In this document: positions 10,666-22,968 of the stretch, piece after piece
Layout: each line of letters begins with the position of its first letter
Position numbering within the stretch: position 1 is the stretch's first letter
Assembly: GCA_963920525.1 (NCBI GenBank)
Contig: OY986436.1
Coordinates: 29,773,318-29,837,317, forward strand
Source: Dichetophora obliterata
Lineage: Eukaryota > Arthropoda > Insecta > Diptera > Sciomyzidae
Reading direction: 5' to 3'
Length of the DNA stretch: 64,000 nucleotides
Made by a program: the position numbers and the translations under genes
Notes under the pieces: model-generated
Databases searched by the model: none
The model's input: only the letters and a program-made list of their open reading frames with translations
What the model was told of the DNA's origin: nothing

Positions 10666-13600
10666 TAACAGCTATTGCAAAGCTATTAAAGCACTTTAAT
10701 TTTAATTTAAAGAATTTTGAAAAATTTTGGAGAAGCATTTGAAATTGTTGTAAGTTGCAACGCAGCAGTTTTATCTGAAATTAGAATATTTGTTTTTGGA
10801 ATTTCAAGAGATTTTCCGTTTTGATATAGTTAGTTTGAAGTAGGCGAGGTTTTAATCTGATTTTCTCAAAATTCAAATTAGAATGCTTATTTAAGATCGA
10901 AGCTTTTTTGAAAAATTTCAAATCATAAAATTGATTTTTGTGGACTTTGACGAAATTTTACACTTTACGTATAGTTCTTTTGCATGAGAGGTAGGCGTAG
11001 TTTTTATTCAATTTGGCTACTTTTCGAACGTGGTCTTTACTTTCAAATAGCAGTATCTAATTTCATTACGATAGCTCTAAAATTACGGCTATATTCGTAA
11101 CGACAGACAAATGGACAGATGGTCAGTTGCAAACAATGTCAGGAGGTACACGGAATATGTCAAGAATAAATAAAACTTTTTAAATCTGCCACGCCTCCTT
11201 CTGGTGGCAAAAATTGGCACCTGCCACGTTGTCTGGTGACAAAATTAATATTCCTCTTTTATGGGGATATTAAAAAGCTATAAGGTTAAAAGTTTTCTAA
11301 AGTTCGGCAAAATTAATTGTTTCTTTTAAAACAGATGCTTCTTTTTGAGTTGTTATTATTCTAAAAATCTTTTGCAAAAGCTTTTATTGTTTAAACTTAA
11401 ATCATTTTAATTTGAATTTAGAGTTTTAAATGTAGTTCACTTATCAGCTTTATAAAACATTATACCAGTTGTAAAAGCTTTTCTTCTAAAATTAATTTAA
11501 ATATTCATATGTATTAGAAAGTAAATTTCAAATAAACAATTTATCACCATTTATCTTGCAAATGCATGGCACATTTTCAATGAGTTCATATCAATCTACC
11601 TCATCTCACTTGCACTTCGTTGCAAGCAAAAACCTTTAAGTTATCTTTTGAAAAATGTTCATTGAAGATTTTATACAAAAATTATTAATTTCTATCAACT
11701 AACTTTGTGCTTTTAAGTTTCGCGTAAGCTCTGCTTTAATGATTTAGCTCAATCGGTTAAATAAAAACATTTAAAGCTCTACAAGAGCTTTCGGCTTATG
11801 CTCATTCAGAGGTTTTACTTAAAATTTCATGCTCATCAATTTGTCTGAATGTTTCTCTACTTGCACTTCTACTGTAGTGCTGCTCATTGTTATTGTTGTC
11901 CCGATTATTGTTTTGCGCTACATTTCATTGCTTTTCGTTGCATGCATTTCAAAGACTCCGTTTTTTTTATTTTTCATCTCAACATATTTTTTATATCCTT
12001 TTCTAATGATTATTCTGAGCTCCATGATATGCATTGAATTCAACGCAGTTACAGCTGAAGAAGCAGCACTGAAATCCCTTTACAATAGCTCTGCTCTGTT
12101 GTAAATTTTAACAATGGCACCGGGGGGCACGATACACAAACTTCTCCTTATGCAGTTGATTAAGCAACGAATTCTAGAATCTGAATGCATTCGATTGGAT
12201 TTTTTTTTTAAAGTGCAACTGAACGTAGGGGGTAACATGTTGAAAATAGTTGTGGTAAAAAAAAAATGTATTTTTATTAATGAGTGAAAAATAGAATAAA
12301 AAAATTTCGTTGCTACTAAAAATTATTCTTGATACGATAAGACTTTAATGCAAATATTTCGATGCTCATAATGCACATAAATTTAAAGCAGTTATTTGTA
12401 AAAACATAAAAATCTTTCCAGTGTAGAAAAAACTACAAAGTAGTAGTTGCACAAAGTGCAAGCATATCCTGTGCTATCCTGCAGCGCTTCTTTCTAAAGC
12501 TTAGCATTAATTTAAAATGAGGAAACAGTATGCAGCAGCTCTTGACTCAGCTCAGCACAAACTACACAATCGAAAGCTGCACGGAAGGAAGCTTTAGGAA
12601 TCCCTTTGTGCCTGCATATGCTCACGACAAGGACAAAGCAGCCAAACAGCTACCATGCAAGCGAGCAGTGAGCGAGACAAAGCTTCTGGATTTGTATAGT
12701 AATAAAAAGTAATTGAAAAGTAAAATTAAACTCGAAATTAGAACATTGCGAAAATCAATAGAATATTGAAGCAACCAACTAATGTGGAAAAATCTAAATG
12801 CTTCAAAGAAATTGTAACGTAAAAGCTTTTTGCGCTAGCTTAATAATTAAATTCATTGGAACTGAGATACGTGCAACGAGGGAACTTCATGCAATGCAGC
12901 TAAGTGAAAGCTATGCATTTTTTATAAATTCTGAAAATGTCGTTAAGAAGACATGCAAAAAGCTGTACGCTTCTTACAAAATTATTGATGTGTAAAGCTT
13001 ATAGTTAAAGAAGCATGTATTTATAAGAATGATGTAGCGTATAAATAGCTCAAAAATGAGTGAATTTTTACAGAATTTCTTCGAGACATTTTTGTTTATT
13101 CCAAAAAATGGCGTAACTGCTCTTAATTTTAAATGGTGGAAATTTCTCTTTATTTTACTCTTCATAATTTCTAGAAAAATCAGACGGCTTACATGGGATG
13201 ATCCATGTATCAAAATTGTTCGAATCGAAATTTTTTCAATTATTCGAAGAGCTGGCATGTTTAAAATTTGTTCTTGTTGTGAATGTGAGCTATTACTAAT
13301 TTTCTAAAATCCATACAAGCCTAGGTAAAATAAACAGAAGGTAAACTTTAGGAGAAAAGTGTCCCTGTAGTCACAATGGAAGGAGTTAGTTAGTTAGTGC
13401 AAACCTAAAGTTAGTGCAAAATTAATTTTATTTTTTTTATATTTTTTTATGATTAGATACCTATGTCGATATATGATGGAAATTTTAATACATACTTATT
13501 AATTTGTAAAAATTTATTTTAATCTTTTCAATTTACAGCAAAGTTCGTACCTAAATAAATACGAAAAGAAATCATCAGCTTTTCTCTCAGTAAAGTTAAA

Positions 13601-14319
13601 ATTTTTACCAATTACTTTTTCGCAAAAAACATTGTCTATATTTTGTGATTTTAATCCATCTATTTGCAATATTTTTCACATATATCTTTTGCTTGAAATT
13701 TTTCTGAGACAAATACTTTTCTTAAAAAACATAACCTTGTTCCACCAAATATGTAAAAATAAGAGCAGAACTACGCATAAAAATGTCAATCTATTTTGCT
13801 GACATTGAGTATGTATAATGATTAAAATAAAGGCAGTTCATAAGCCTGAAATCAACTAATAAATTAACTAAAGTTAAATTAAACGAAAGAATAAATATAG
13901 ACATCTGAAAACGAAATCTTAACCAACCGCAAACTACTCTAAACTGACCTAAACTCCAAAGCGCTGACAAACCCTAAATCACTTAAAAATTTTTCTTAAT
14001 TATAAAATGTCAAAAATTTCAACTTAAATTTGGCTTGAAAAGTTAAATTTTGTCCCGTAAGCAAAAAAAAAAAAAAAAGAAAAAATAAAAACCTTGCTTT
14101 ACCCACACTCAAAGGCTTAAAAGCTTTTGTTATGCTTGAATTGTTTGTAAAGGAATATCTTTTTGTCCACAAAATATATATTTTTGAAATATTAAATCTT
14201 TTGCTCGGTCTAACCCGCTCCCAGCAACTAGCTGAAGCGACATTATCAATCCTTTGCAACCCGCACCACAGATGTCCACCACAGTTTCTAAGCAAATACT
14301 TTGTTTCCTTTGTCCCTTT

Positions 14320-14350
<31 letters not shown>

Positions 14351-15145
14351 ACGTTTTTACGCAAATTCAGCACAAGCTGAAGTTGAAAAATCAATGCAAA
14401 CAAAAGCGGAAAAAATTAACATAAAATAGAATTTCATAAAACAAATGATATAATAACAGCAACAGCAACAACAACAACAACGACAATTCATGCAAATATT
14501 GTAACAAACTTTGTTTTGTTTTTTTTTTTTTTTTTTTTTTTGTCACAAAAGTGGATTAAGGATAAGGCAATCGGGATTGGGTTGGAGTATAAACGGAAAT
14601 GCATTTTAGCTGCTGCCGAAATGCTTTTCAAAACAACCAACGGCAATTTTAAATTTTCGACAAACACTTTAAGTTGTCTGATAAACAGTGGCAGTAAAAA
14701 AAGAGCATGGATATATTTAGGATAGATACAGAGAGTGGAAAAAAAACTATAAAAACTAAAAAAACAAATACAAAACAAAAGTTTTGTGTTTGGGTTGTTT
14801 TTGATTTTGGATAAATTTAGATTTAAAAAAAAAATAAATGCAACAACAATTTTTTGATCACAACTCAATATGGGTATTCACACTGACTTGGGTAGTTGGG
14901 TAGATTGGTAAATGTCGTACATTGTGTTTTTGTAAAGTACCATTGTCCCCAAGTATTCATTTACCAATTTGCTCTAGCTGACTGACCCCCTGACTTGTTT
15001 GGCTAGAATGATTTCTTGACAAATTGAGTACTTTTCCATTTGTTACAACCTTCTGCAAAAATAGGCAATAATTGACCTATCAAATTAACATTTGTTGTCA
15101 AGGCCAATATCTCTAATAATAAAAAATAAATTGACTCACCCCCTA
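10666..15145. other. Ddr intron 1, AT-rich, no assignable gene
   Basis: Mostly simple AT-rich intron sequence. Poly-A and poly-T runs occur near 14060 and 14516, a TTTTG microsatellite near 14323 and CAACAA-type repeats near 14460. The short open frames here have no recognisable domain or codon structure. Confidence 0.6.
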
Positions 15146-15310
15146 TTACAGCCCACAAATCAACAAAAACGGTTTATTTCAGACGAATTCGGTTTATTAG
15201 TACATATTACGAATATTTTATTCGTATTCGTAAAAAAACATATGTTTATTTTACAAATACGTTTGTTACATTTACGAATGATCATAACAGCTAATAACGA
15301 AGAAAAAAAT
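15146..15310. repeat. Repeat copy related to 16456 and 16677
   Basis: It begins TACAGCCCACAAATCAA and continues with a TTTCAGACG-type motif, as do the two copies at 16456 and 16677. It is diverged and its boundaries are uncertain. Confidence 0.4.
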
Positions 15311-15385
15311 TCTGTCTGAGCTGAGGATTGAACCTCTGCTCTTTAGCTTACGAGCCACGCACTCTACCAGCAGGCAACAGCAACT
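15311..15385 (-). repeat. tRNA-like sequence, copy 1 (tRNA-derived SINE-like)
   Basis: Read on the - strand it has a box A-like segment (CTGCTGGTAGAGTG) and a good box B (GGTTCAATCC), the two internal RNA polymerase III promoter parts. The cloverleaf is not intact and no intact tRNA is claimed. It forms a direct repeat with the copy at 15446 (period about 134 bp) that includes the following TTTACAATCACACAGTTCC region. Confidence 0.6.
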
Positions 15386-15445
15386 TTACAATCACACAGT
15401 TCCTAATATTCTGTTGTTGTTCGGCAAACCAGCCAAAAAAAAATT

Positions 15446-15515
15446 TTGTCTGAGCTGGGGTTTGAATCTCGGCTTTTTAGCTTACAGGCCACTCTACCAG
15501 TAGGCTACAGTCACT
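15446..15515 (-). repeat. tRNA-like sequence, copy 2 (tRNA-derived SINE-like)
   Basis: Second member of the tandem pair. The - strand shows CTACTGGTAGAGTGG and the box B-like GATTCAAACCCC. The same flank as copy 1 follows (TTTACAATCATACAGTTCC, then TATATTCTGT). Confidence 0.6.
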
Positions 15516-15632
15516 TTACAATCATACAGTTCCTTATATTCTGTAGATGTTCGACAAGCAAGGCTGACAAATTTTGTATCTTTTGTTTTAGTGGAGCTGC
15601 AATCGTCCAAATTTAAAATGTATATATTTCAG

Positions 15633-15900
15633 TGGCAGCCGTAGCCTAGTGGGTAGAGTGCGTGGCCCCTAAGCTAAAGAACCGCGGCAGCCCGGGTTTA
15701 ATTCCAGATCAGACAGAAAGTCTTTTCAATTGAATTAATTTTACTGTTCGGTCGTCACCTCTCTGCAGACAATGGCAAACCTCAGAGAGTAAAAATTGCC
15801 ATGTAAAGCTTCTTGAGAACATAAGCCGTTCGGAGTCGGCATAAAACACGTAGGCCCAGTTCTCAGTCATTTGTGATAAAACATTTAATAACACTCACAA
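15633..15900 (+). mobile_element. tRNA-derived SINE
   Basis: The + strand head carries box A (GTAGCCTAGTGGGTAGAG at 15641) and box B-like CGGGTTTAATTCC (about 15692). A body follows with ATGGCAAACCTC and GCCGTTCGGAGTCGGC-like motifs (about 15770-15842). From memory this body type is widespread in higher-fly genomes, but I could not search for it. It is inverted relative to the two tRNA-like copies just upstream. Confidence 0.65.
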
Positions 15901-16455
15901 CACAATTGATCAATAAGCAGAAGCTAGGTCAAAGTGCTTTCAAAGGCTGAAATGGCCAGTTTATTTTTTTTATATTTTTCATGAAAAAATACACTAAATG
16001 AACAGTTTTTTTCTAAATTCTAACTTAAGACGATTACTGGTGCGCTAAAATAAAAGATACAAAATTTTTTGATATTTCGTAGGATAATCTTAACATTTTT
16101 GCTCCGCTTGACACTATAGAGGTTGATATATTGATTGAAAAACTGATATTTTTTCTAAAATACAAAATATTATTTTTTATTTTATGGTGAGTAGTTTAGA
16201 TTCTAAATCAGTAATAAGATGCACGTGCTTAAAACGTAAAAAACCCTGTCTCTTGAAATTTTTTACAATATAGGAGGAAACTGAGTACAGATTTGAAACC
16301 AGCATTAAAAGTACATATAGTAATGATAAAGGGTCTACCGGAAACTAAATTTGTAGACTTAATATTCTTATATTATTTATCCAAACATGTCTGAATATAA
16401 GAGTACTGCAATTATATCGTTTGCAGCTGTATATAAATGTTGCCACGTTTTCTTT

Positions 16456-16850
16456 TACCGCCCACAAATCAATACAAATTATATATTTCAGACGGTTTGG
16501 GTCGTATTAGACTAAAAATTTGTAATTTAGTTCAAATAGTTACTGCGGGTACTTTACTAAAAATGGTAGTAGTCGAACTATGTTAAAGTATAAGCTTAGT
16601 TGAGCTGAAGTTTTGGCAGTCGATTTTTCTCGAGTAAGTGATGGTTAAGGGAAAAAATGTTGCCAAAACCCCTTTTTACCGCCCTTAAATCAATAAAAAT
16701 GCTATATTTAGGACGGTTTTGGTCGTAATAGACTAAAATTTGGTCATTTAGTTCATATGGTTACTTTCGGAAACTGAACTAAAAATGGGCGTTGACGCAC
16801 TACAGTTATGCCAGTTTAGATATGAAGCACTCAGAAGCAAAGTGGTCCAA
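16456..16850. repeat. Two direct repeat copies, period 221 bp
   Basis: TTACCGCCC(A)C/TTAAATCAATA followed by a (A/G)GACGGTTT(T)GGTCGTA(T/A)TAGACTAAAA motif starts at 16456 and again at 16677, and the blocks share GAACTAAAAATGG-like words further on. The function is unknown. A third, poorer copy starts at 15146. Confidence 0.65.
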
Positions 16851-17224
16851 CCCACAGGTATTTTTTATCGGTGTTATGCAACCAAACACGCTACCTGACG
16901 TTATATTTTAGGATAAAAATATATTCCTTAAGATTTTGCCTTTATAACTAAAAGCTCATTTTTGACTTTTTTGAAAAATACATTATGGAAATAGAAAAGT
17001 GGGTTGTACCACTGGACCATTTTCATAATTTTATTTCGTTTAAACGAAAAGCGAATAAAATTCCATCCTAGCATTTTCGTTCCTAATGATTGGCTGGATG
17101 TGTTAAAAGAAGCCAGAAGTCTAAACCATTTGCAGTTATAAAAACTAAAGCTTACAATTTTATTTCTACGACAAAATTACAACGCCAAATAACAAACCAA
17201 AAAATTAAGCTGAAAAAGAAAAAA

Positions 17225-20045
17225 GTATTTGTATTTGTATTTATTTATTTATTTATTTGATATAACAGTGCAACAAGGTTAGAACCTTATGATTAAAGCA
17301 CTGGCATCGTAGAAATTAAGCATTTAGTAATTAAACATTTGTATTAAACTTTAAAATTATTCAATCTTATTTAATTTTTCATAAGAAACACATGGGAAAA
17401 GAAGACTGAAAATAAAAATATCTTAAGCTAGTATTACTAACTAAATATTGGAATCATTGTCCTGATATTTTTATCATTTCAAGTAATTGCAGTACAACAA
17501 CTTATAACAATGATATAATTGAATTTTAAGCCTAATGAGAAAAATTAAATATATTTCAGAAAAAGTTTTCATGTTACACAAAAATAATTTGATAGGTAAA
17601 AATTGAAAATTATTTCAACGTAGAAAGATATGCAAGAAGATTGTTTTTGAACTGCACGAGTTCCAAAGACGAATTGCATAAATATAGAATTGCCTCTCAG
17701 ATGTTAGACAGAAATGACGAAATTGTATTAATGAATTGGACCGATTAGATCTCGAGACAGTAAGACGGTTATGCAAGTAAGAAGGTTCCTTAGTATATAA
17801 CAATTTATGGAGCAATAATAAAGTTCGCAATTTGAGAATGCTTTCCAGAGCATATTGTATATTTTTATTGCATAGTGAGATACATGATCAGAACGTTTTA
17901 AACCATAAACGTATCTAGCTATGTTGTTAAAAGCTACTTTTAGTTTTTGCTTACTTGTGCAATCACAATACCCTAAGCATACCATAAACCCTGCCAATTG
18001 TATTTCCAATGTGTGAGTTCCAAGTCAAAGTCCTGTTGAAGGTTATTCCGAGATTTTTTGCTGAGTCAACAAAATCAATTGCCGAATTGTTGAGCATAAC
18101 TTTTGGAAATTCTAAAACATCGATTATTTTTTTGGAAATAATTAAACACTTCGACTTCCTTGGGTTGAGACACAAGCCATTTTCACTTGCCCATGTTGTT
18201 ACGCGCCCAAGTTCATTATTGATGGCAAATACACAATTTGAAATATTATTGCGTGAGCAACTAACAAACAGTTGTACATCATCAGCGTACATGTGGACGT
18301 TACAATATTGGAGAACTTTTGGTAAATCATTTACATAGAGTGAAAACAGAAGGGGTCCAATTATAGAGCCCTGAGGAACACCCCTATTGAGGGTCAAAAA
18401 TTCTGACGTCTTGTTATTGGCAAAAACAGCTTGAGATCGATCTGATAGGTATGACTGCAATAAGTTATTGCAGAAATTAAACATTTGAGATAATTTACTC
18501 TTAAGAATAACATGATCAACTGTATCGAATGCCTTTGAATGGTCTAGAAGAATTAAGAAACTTACTTTACTATCATCCAATCCTGCTCTTATTTCTTCAA
18601 CTACGTCTATTAGTGCAGTGACGCAACTCCTCTTTGCCCTAAACCCAGACTGCCTTTCGGATAGCAAGTTATTGTCGCAAATAAATTTGCTAGTTTGCTG
18701 GTGTACAATCAATTCAAACGCTTTTGCTAAGTATGATAATATGGCCACAGGTCGATATTCATTGCGTGTTTTTGGTATTGGAATGATTTTGGCTTGCTTC
18801 CAATATTTTGGAAAGACAGAAGTAGTGAGAATTGTGTTAAATATGTGGGTTATATAAGGTAGTACTAATGGAAGAAGGATTTTTAGAAAGTGTGGATGAA
18901 TTTCATCGAAACCTACTGCGTTGGACTTTATTGACAGGAGACTAGTCAGTGCCTCACTTTGGTCTACGCAACGGAAAGAAAAAGCCATATCTGCACCAAG
19001 GGTAATAGACAGAGAACCATTTCTACAAGTAGTAATATTATTAATAACGGAAGGCATGGTAATGTTTACAAAATTTTTGTTAAGGTCATTTACATCAATA
19101 TTCTCATCTACAACGGCCAGGTTTTTACCAACTCCAATATCGCGGATTTCTTTCCAAATCTTTCTTGATTCAACTGCGTGTTTATATTTGTTGCTGTAGA
19201 ATTTTTTCTTTAATGCAGCTATTTCATTGTTTACTTTCTCATTTCTTTAAATTCACTATACAATTCTGGAGTTTTGAATCGCTTCCACCGGTTGTATAAA
19301 GCGTTTCGTTTTGCTAGAAGCCCTTTGATATAATTGTTAAACCACGGTTTTTGTTGCATTTTAATGGTTTTAGTCTTTAATGGTACGAATTCATTAAAAA
19401 GGTTAATAATATTTTGCTGCAGATAACAAACCTGGTCTTCACTTGATGACATTCCATAAATTCCTTGCCAATTTATCTTTCTAGCTTCTTGATCGAGATG
19501 GTAACAATCATTATTCTTAAAATCACGAAAGGTGAAACAATACGGCTCGTTTTCCATATGGAAATCAAAAGCTAAGAAGAGAAGATCGTGCTTGGAAAAG
19601 TTGGGTACTGATAGCCAGTCATAGAGAAGTATTTTAGTTAGGTCATTAACAAAGAACAGGTCTAGAAGGGTATTGATTGAGTGAGTGAAGTGAGTAGGTT
19701 GGGAGTTATTCCATTATTAAATTGCTGTTGAAGTCTCCTGCAATGACGATGTGCGAAGGATATCGACAAATTTTCTATGAGGCTTATGAGATGAGAAGTA
19801 TCTACAGTACGACTAGGACTATAGACAGTACCGATAAGCATTTTGCTGGTACCATTCGATAACGGAGATGTATATATAAGCCTACAAGGGATATTATTGC
19901 GCACATACATGGCCACACCTCCAGCATGGCTCAGTCTATCTGCTCGGAAAATTTTGTAACCTTTTAACATAAACAACGCATTTGGCATTTCGACATTGAA
20001 CCATGTCTCAGAAAAAGTACAGCGCATCAAAGTAACAAATCTTAT
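17225..20045 (-). mobile_element. 5'-truncated non-LTR retrotransposon (partial endonuclease, RT)
   Basis: Read on the - strand, parts of an apurinic-type endonuclease domain come first (S-E-T-W-F-N and G-G-V-A-M-Y-V-R-N-N, about 19900-20010). A linker follows with P-W-F-N-N-Y-I-K near 19330. A long RT open frame of 364 residues (17963-19057) then contains L-L-D-H-S-K-A-F-D-T-V, R-G-V-P-Q-G-S-I-I-G-P-L-L-F-S and the catalytic Y-A-D-D (complement of 18276-18290). The C-terminal segment with L-H-K-L and I-R-L-W-N-S is at 17650-17830 in other frames. The 3' end is a microsatellite tail of ATTT/GTATTT units at 17228-17260. Several frameshifts make it inactive. CR1/Jockey-like by motif style, with the clade unresolved. 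Confidence 0.9.
17963..19057 (-). pseudogene. Reverse transcriptase domain of the non-LTR element (open for 364 codons)
   Basis: The largest intact piece of the retrotransposon at 17225-20045. All core RT motifs are present, including the fingers motif I-I-P-I-P-K, the palm motif with S-K-A-F-D, the P-Q-G-S turn, Y-A-D-D, and L-N-P-R-K-S-K in the motif D/E region. It lacks its own start context and is cut off from the endonuclease half and the C-terminus by frameshifts, so it is a fragment of a longer ORF2. Confidence 0.88.
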
Positions 20046-20296
20046 ATCTGTGATCACACGGAATAATGACTAAACTCAAAATATCGTAAAAAAGCGATAT
20101 GGAATTTTCTTTATTGCCTATTTTTTAGGTATGCAGATATCCATTTTTTGCCCAGAATTGATCATCATTTACGTTTGCATGTATTTTGTATGTAACGGTT
20201 CATATATTTCAAAAAGATGGGTTGTAGTTCGTGCAATTAAAATATCGTTTTTTACGATACTTTGAGTTTAGTCATTATTCCTTGTGACCACAGATA
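20041..20296. mobile_element. 256-bp MITE with about 50-bp terminal inverted repeats
   Basis: The left ATATCTGTGATCACACGGAA and the right complement (…TGTGACCACAGATAT) extend inward over about 50 bp, including AATAATGACTAAACTCAAA and the TATCGTAAAAAA block, with few mismatches. It lies at the broken 5' edge of the non-LTR element and next to a piggyBac relic. A looser outer inverted match (TAACAAATC, about 20034 and 20325) suggests further structure. Confidence 0.8.
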
Positions 20297-20299
20297 TAT

Positions 20300-21381
20300 G
20301 AGTACACGTGTATATGAATACACGATTTGTTATTTTGATTTGCTGTATTCGATTTGACGATAGTCGTACGCGCGCATTTCGTCAACAAGCCGACAAAGCT
20401 GCTCCCATTCGCGACATATAGAACTTAATGAATAACAATTTTGCCAGTAATTTTGAGCCATACGAAAGTGTAACCATCGATGAGCAGCTATTTCCATTCC
20501 GTGGGCGCACAAAGTTCACCTCTGAAACGCATGTGAAACGCAGCTGTACTCCACTTAGTACCATCTTTTCCAAACAAAAAACCGTCTGCAGCTTGAGTTG
20601 GTGCATTCTCACTTTCTTCTTCGGATTCTTCATCGCTGTCGAATATTTTATTTGCTTCAATTTCCAATTCATATTCAATGTCCGAGGCGTCATCTTCGGG
20701 CACAAAATATGTGTTTTCACCGCTTTGGTCTTCAAATAAATCTAGTTCTTCGTCTGCTTCTGTGTGAAATGCGAAATCACGCTGTAACGCTGATGATAGT
20801 TGTTGTTGGAAATTTTCAGTAAGGCTGACTGTATGCAAGCGCGTATTGTACACAAATTCTAAATCCTCTACCAATACAATAGTAATAATTTCACTTTAGT
20901 TTCCACACAAAAAATTTATATTTCGGACTGTCGATGTTGTATGTTCAACATTCAATAATAAACTAACTGAACTCAAAACCAAAATCACAAACGAAAAAAA
21001 GAAATAAGAGAAAAATAAACACAAAAACTACCTGGAAGCAAACATCTACATTAAATTCATATAAAAATAACCCAAAATATAAAAAAAAATACCTGGAGAC
21101 AACAATCTGCATTGTATGTGCAGAAAAATAACCCAAAATGTGTATAACAATAATTTATTTCATACAAATTTTATAGGGGTCTGGCCAGGCATATGTGTTT
21201 GTTCGAGGTGGATTTTTTTTGCAGTTTTCTTCGTGTTGGAACGATATTTTAAATTTTTTTTTAAAAATAGAAAGCCAACAATATTTTAGGTGGCTACCGG
21301 GAAATACGGGTATCTACCTAAACTAGAAGTATGTTTAATTAACAAATATGAAATATGCCTGGCCAGAACCATGTGCTTGTC
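20300..21381. pseudogene. Rearranged piggyBac-like transposase relic
   Basis: Two pieces of one transposase lie in opposite orientation. On the - strand, 20520-20874 encodes an acidic N-terminal region (EDDASDIEYELE, DSDEESEEES) leading into G-K-D-G-T-K-W, which is typical of the piggyBac N-terminus. On the + strand, 20358-20517 encodes D-K-A-A-P-I-R-D-I and then S-V-T-I-D-E-Q-L-F-P-F-R-G-R-T-K-F, a conserved core motif with the catalytic-region D-E. The segments abut near 20517-20525. A likely right terminus is CCAAGGG followed by TTAA at 21382-21385, with a related subterminal motif (GGCCAGGCATATGTGTTTGT) near 21183. It has stops and cannot encode an enzyme. Confidence 0.75.
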
Positions 21382-21385
21382 CAAG

Positions 21386-22960
21386 GGTTAATGAGTTTTC
21401 CAAAAAGCAAAGAGAAAATTTGCATGCCAAAAGAAAGTATTTTCTTAATCTGTCAAAACTTCTATGAGGCATTGAAAGCATTTGGAGAATCTGAAGACTT
21501 TGTTATATTTGGCGATAATATATCGTAAGGTACATTAAAAATGCTTTCCTTTGTAGTCTAATTCAAAGAATTATCTATTATGTATTCCACCATGCGTATG
21601 TCCGCCATCGTGCCCACAAGCACGTGAATGTGACGTCAGTTGTGAGAATGAAAAGAGTGTCCAACTGACAGAAAAAAGACGTAGTAATACTTTTTTTATA
21701 GAGGGACTCGTTTTCGAAATTTTTTTTTTTTTATTTCTAGGAAAACAACTTTTCCAGAAAAAATAGAAATAATTTTTATTGCTACCTTTCAAAAAATTTC
21801 ATATCAGATAGGGGTGTTAACTTCCGTATTGACCCCTTCACACAAAAACACAGCTATGCTGCTCGATTTATTTTGAGGATTACATCAAAACATCAGAATT
21901 ATCCTTCGACTTAACCCTCTCGCTACGTTGTATCCATGTGAAAGCTGCAACAAATCGGAAATTTAGATAAATATGACGTTTTTAATGTTTTTTTTTAATT
22001 GTTTCAATGTCTGTAAAGTTTCGTGTATTTTCAATTCGTTTAGTGTATATTTTTTATGACATTTTTTTATCCAAAAATTCAACTTTAACTTGGAAATGAG
22101 TGAAATTTTTTTATGTTTTTATTCATTTATCCATTTTTATTTATTTTCTTACATTTTTTCTTTTAAATAATATAGATTTTTTAATAATATATGTATAATA
22201 AAAATTAAATTTAATAACAAAATTGTTCACTAATTATGCACACACAACGCGCAATATGAGACGCTCTCGACTATGTGCTATAGCTTCGTTAATATTTTCA
22301 ATTTTGAGTTAAATTTTTACAGTGTGCTCTCAATTTATTGTACTTTCGAAATCCATTAACAAAAAATGTTAAAACTAGAAAACATCCTTAAACTACAAGA
22401 ATTACTTAATTAAAGCATCTGTTGTACTTTCAATTTTTAAGGTTAAATATTCAAATAAGAAGTGTCATCAGATACCTCATTTCATGACATGTATGATACC
22501 AACTTCAAAAACTTATTTTGGCAGACAAGTTTTGTCGTTTTTTATCATTAACTCGCGCTAGCATCCTCATATAGACCACAGTGATTCGGGGTGAACACGA
22601 ACTACCAGGCTTGCTGAACAGTAAGCGTTTGCAGTTTTTGTTGTGGTTTTGTGCAGGTGTTCTTTGTTTTTAGCTTAGCGCAAGGATAAAATTAAGACAG
22701 AAAATCATTGGCCACACAGATTAATCGGGCAACTACATGAGCATGTTTGCTCTATATGAAAGAATGAAATAGTTTTCTTCACTAGTTTTTCCTTGTCAAA
22801 GCTCAGTATCTTTGTTTTTTGAGTACCGAAATAAAGTGCGAACCTCATGCTGCCTTACAAAAGGGCTTTAGTCCTTTTTCCAAGCAGTATTTAATGTAAA
22901 TTTTCTCATTTATTGTTTCTTGCCTCGCGAGTCTGCACTGTAAAATTTCTGGCCTGGACC
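21386..22960. other. Ddr intron 1, no recognised element
   Basis: AT-rich, with no transposase fragments, terminal repeats or extended coding frames that I can support. Confidence 0.5.
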
Positions 22961-22968
22961 CAGTGTTG

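Noticed and set aside
11829..12104. Open frame of 91 codons with hydrophobic stretches
   Set aside because: AT-rich intron sequence with no recognisable family, no splice context, and an overlapping frame of equal quality.
12530..12995. Short + strand open frames of 60-65 codons
   Set aside because: No domain, no conserved motif and no repeat of the pattern elsewhere. Random open frames of this length are expected.
15311..15515. Functional tRNA genes
   Set aside because: Box A and B resemble tRNA, but the arms do not pair into an intact cloverleaf by eye and the copies are tandem with shared flanks, so SINE-like origin is more likely.
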